DNA of 7,066 bases, taken from DSAR01 sp034437315 (GTDB taxonomy: Bacteria; Chloroflexota; Anaerolineae; B4-G1). The stretch covers positions 1 through 7,066 of the forward strand of contig DAOTUC010000160.1 of assembly GCA_034437315.1 (NCBI GenBank), written 5' to 3'. Within the stretch, counting starts at the first letter, position 1. Each line of letters begins with the position of its first letter. Below the pieces are notes generated by a model, which had not been told where the DNA came from, did not search any database, and was given only the letters and a program-made list of their open reading frames with translations. Both the position numbers and the translations under genes were made by a program. This document shows positions 7,023-7,066 of the stretch, piece by piece.

Positions 7023-7066
7023 GTGGATCATTTCAAGCGTCGAATTTATCGCAGTCTGGGTGACAT
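7023..7066 (+). CDS. Start of an unidentified gene, 3'-partial
   Basis: From GTG 7023 the frame reads MDHFKRRIYRSLGD and then leaves the window, 14 codons in all. The start is chosen for its spacing to the purine-rich ribosome binding site. A second frame from TTG 7021 is also open to the edge (MWIISSVEFIAVWV) but is closer than usual to the Shine-Dalgarno; the third frame stops at TGA. There is too little sequence to identify a family. Because the preceding gene is Trypco1, a trypsin-like protease or protease-effector fusion is a reasonable guess, but nothing in these residues shows it. Confidence 0.5.
   Translation, partial: MDHFKRRIYRSLGD

Overview
The window holds four genes, all on the + strand and closely spaced: two large STAND-type NTPase genes, a small Trypco1 (trypsin-co-occurring domain 1) gene, and the first codons of a fourth gene cut by the window edge. 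This is the layout of a bacterial conflict or anti-phage defence locus. Nothing in the sequence fixes the taxon. NB-ARC/TPR proteins together with Trypco1-like proteins are common in Chloroflexota, Cyanobacteria and Actinobacteria, and the mixed GC content would suit a Chloroflexota-like or metagenomic source, but this is weak inference. No rRNA, tRNA, CRISPR, insertion sequence or convincing terminator was seen.

Region 1 (1-2358) is the 3' part of an NB-ARC NTPase. The frame is open at base 1 and the Walker A loop and any N-terminal effector lie upstream. Walker B, sensor 1, a GLPL-like motif and a winged helix with an HP motif are visible, followed by six or seven TPR units of 40 residues and a conserved-looking C-terminal tail. 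The TPR part is markedly AT-richer than the flanking parts of the same gene.

Region 2 (2355-6543) begins with an ATGA stop/start overlap and encodes a Cap4/DUF4297-like PD-(D/E)xK nuclease, then a second STAND NTPase, then about 870 residues with no domain I can name. The reading frame is broken at a run of five G (2567-2571). Dropping one G restores one continuous protein of about 1395 residues, so this is a recent disruption, a sequencing error or, less likely, +1 recoding.

Region 3 (6544-7066) has a 54-base gap with a good ribosome binding site, the 121-residue Trypco1 gene (6598-6963), a 59-base gap with a very strong purine-rich ribosome binding site, and a probable GTG start at 7023.

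Working model (inference): the NB-ARC/TPR and Cap4-STAND proteins are two sensor NTPases expressed from one transcript. The second would sense an invader through its long C-terminal region and degrade DNA with its N-terminal nuclease. Trypco1 would be an accessory to a trypsin-like protease, either the gene starting at 7023 or an N-terminal domain of the upstream NB-ARC protein. Neither is visible, so the system cannot be completed from this window.
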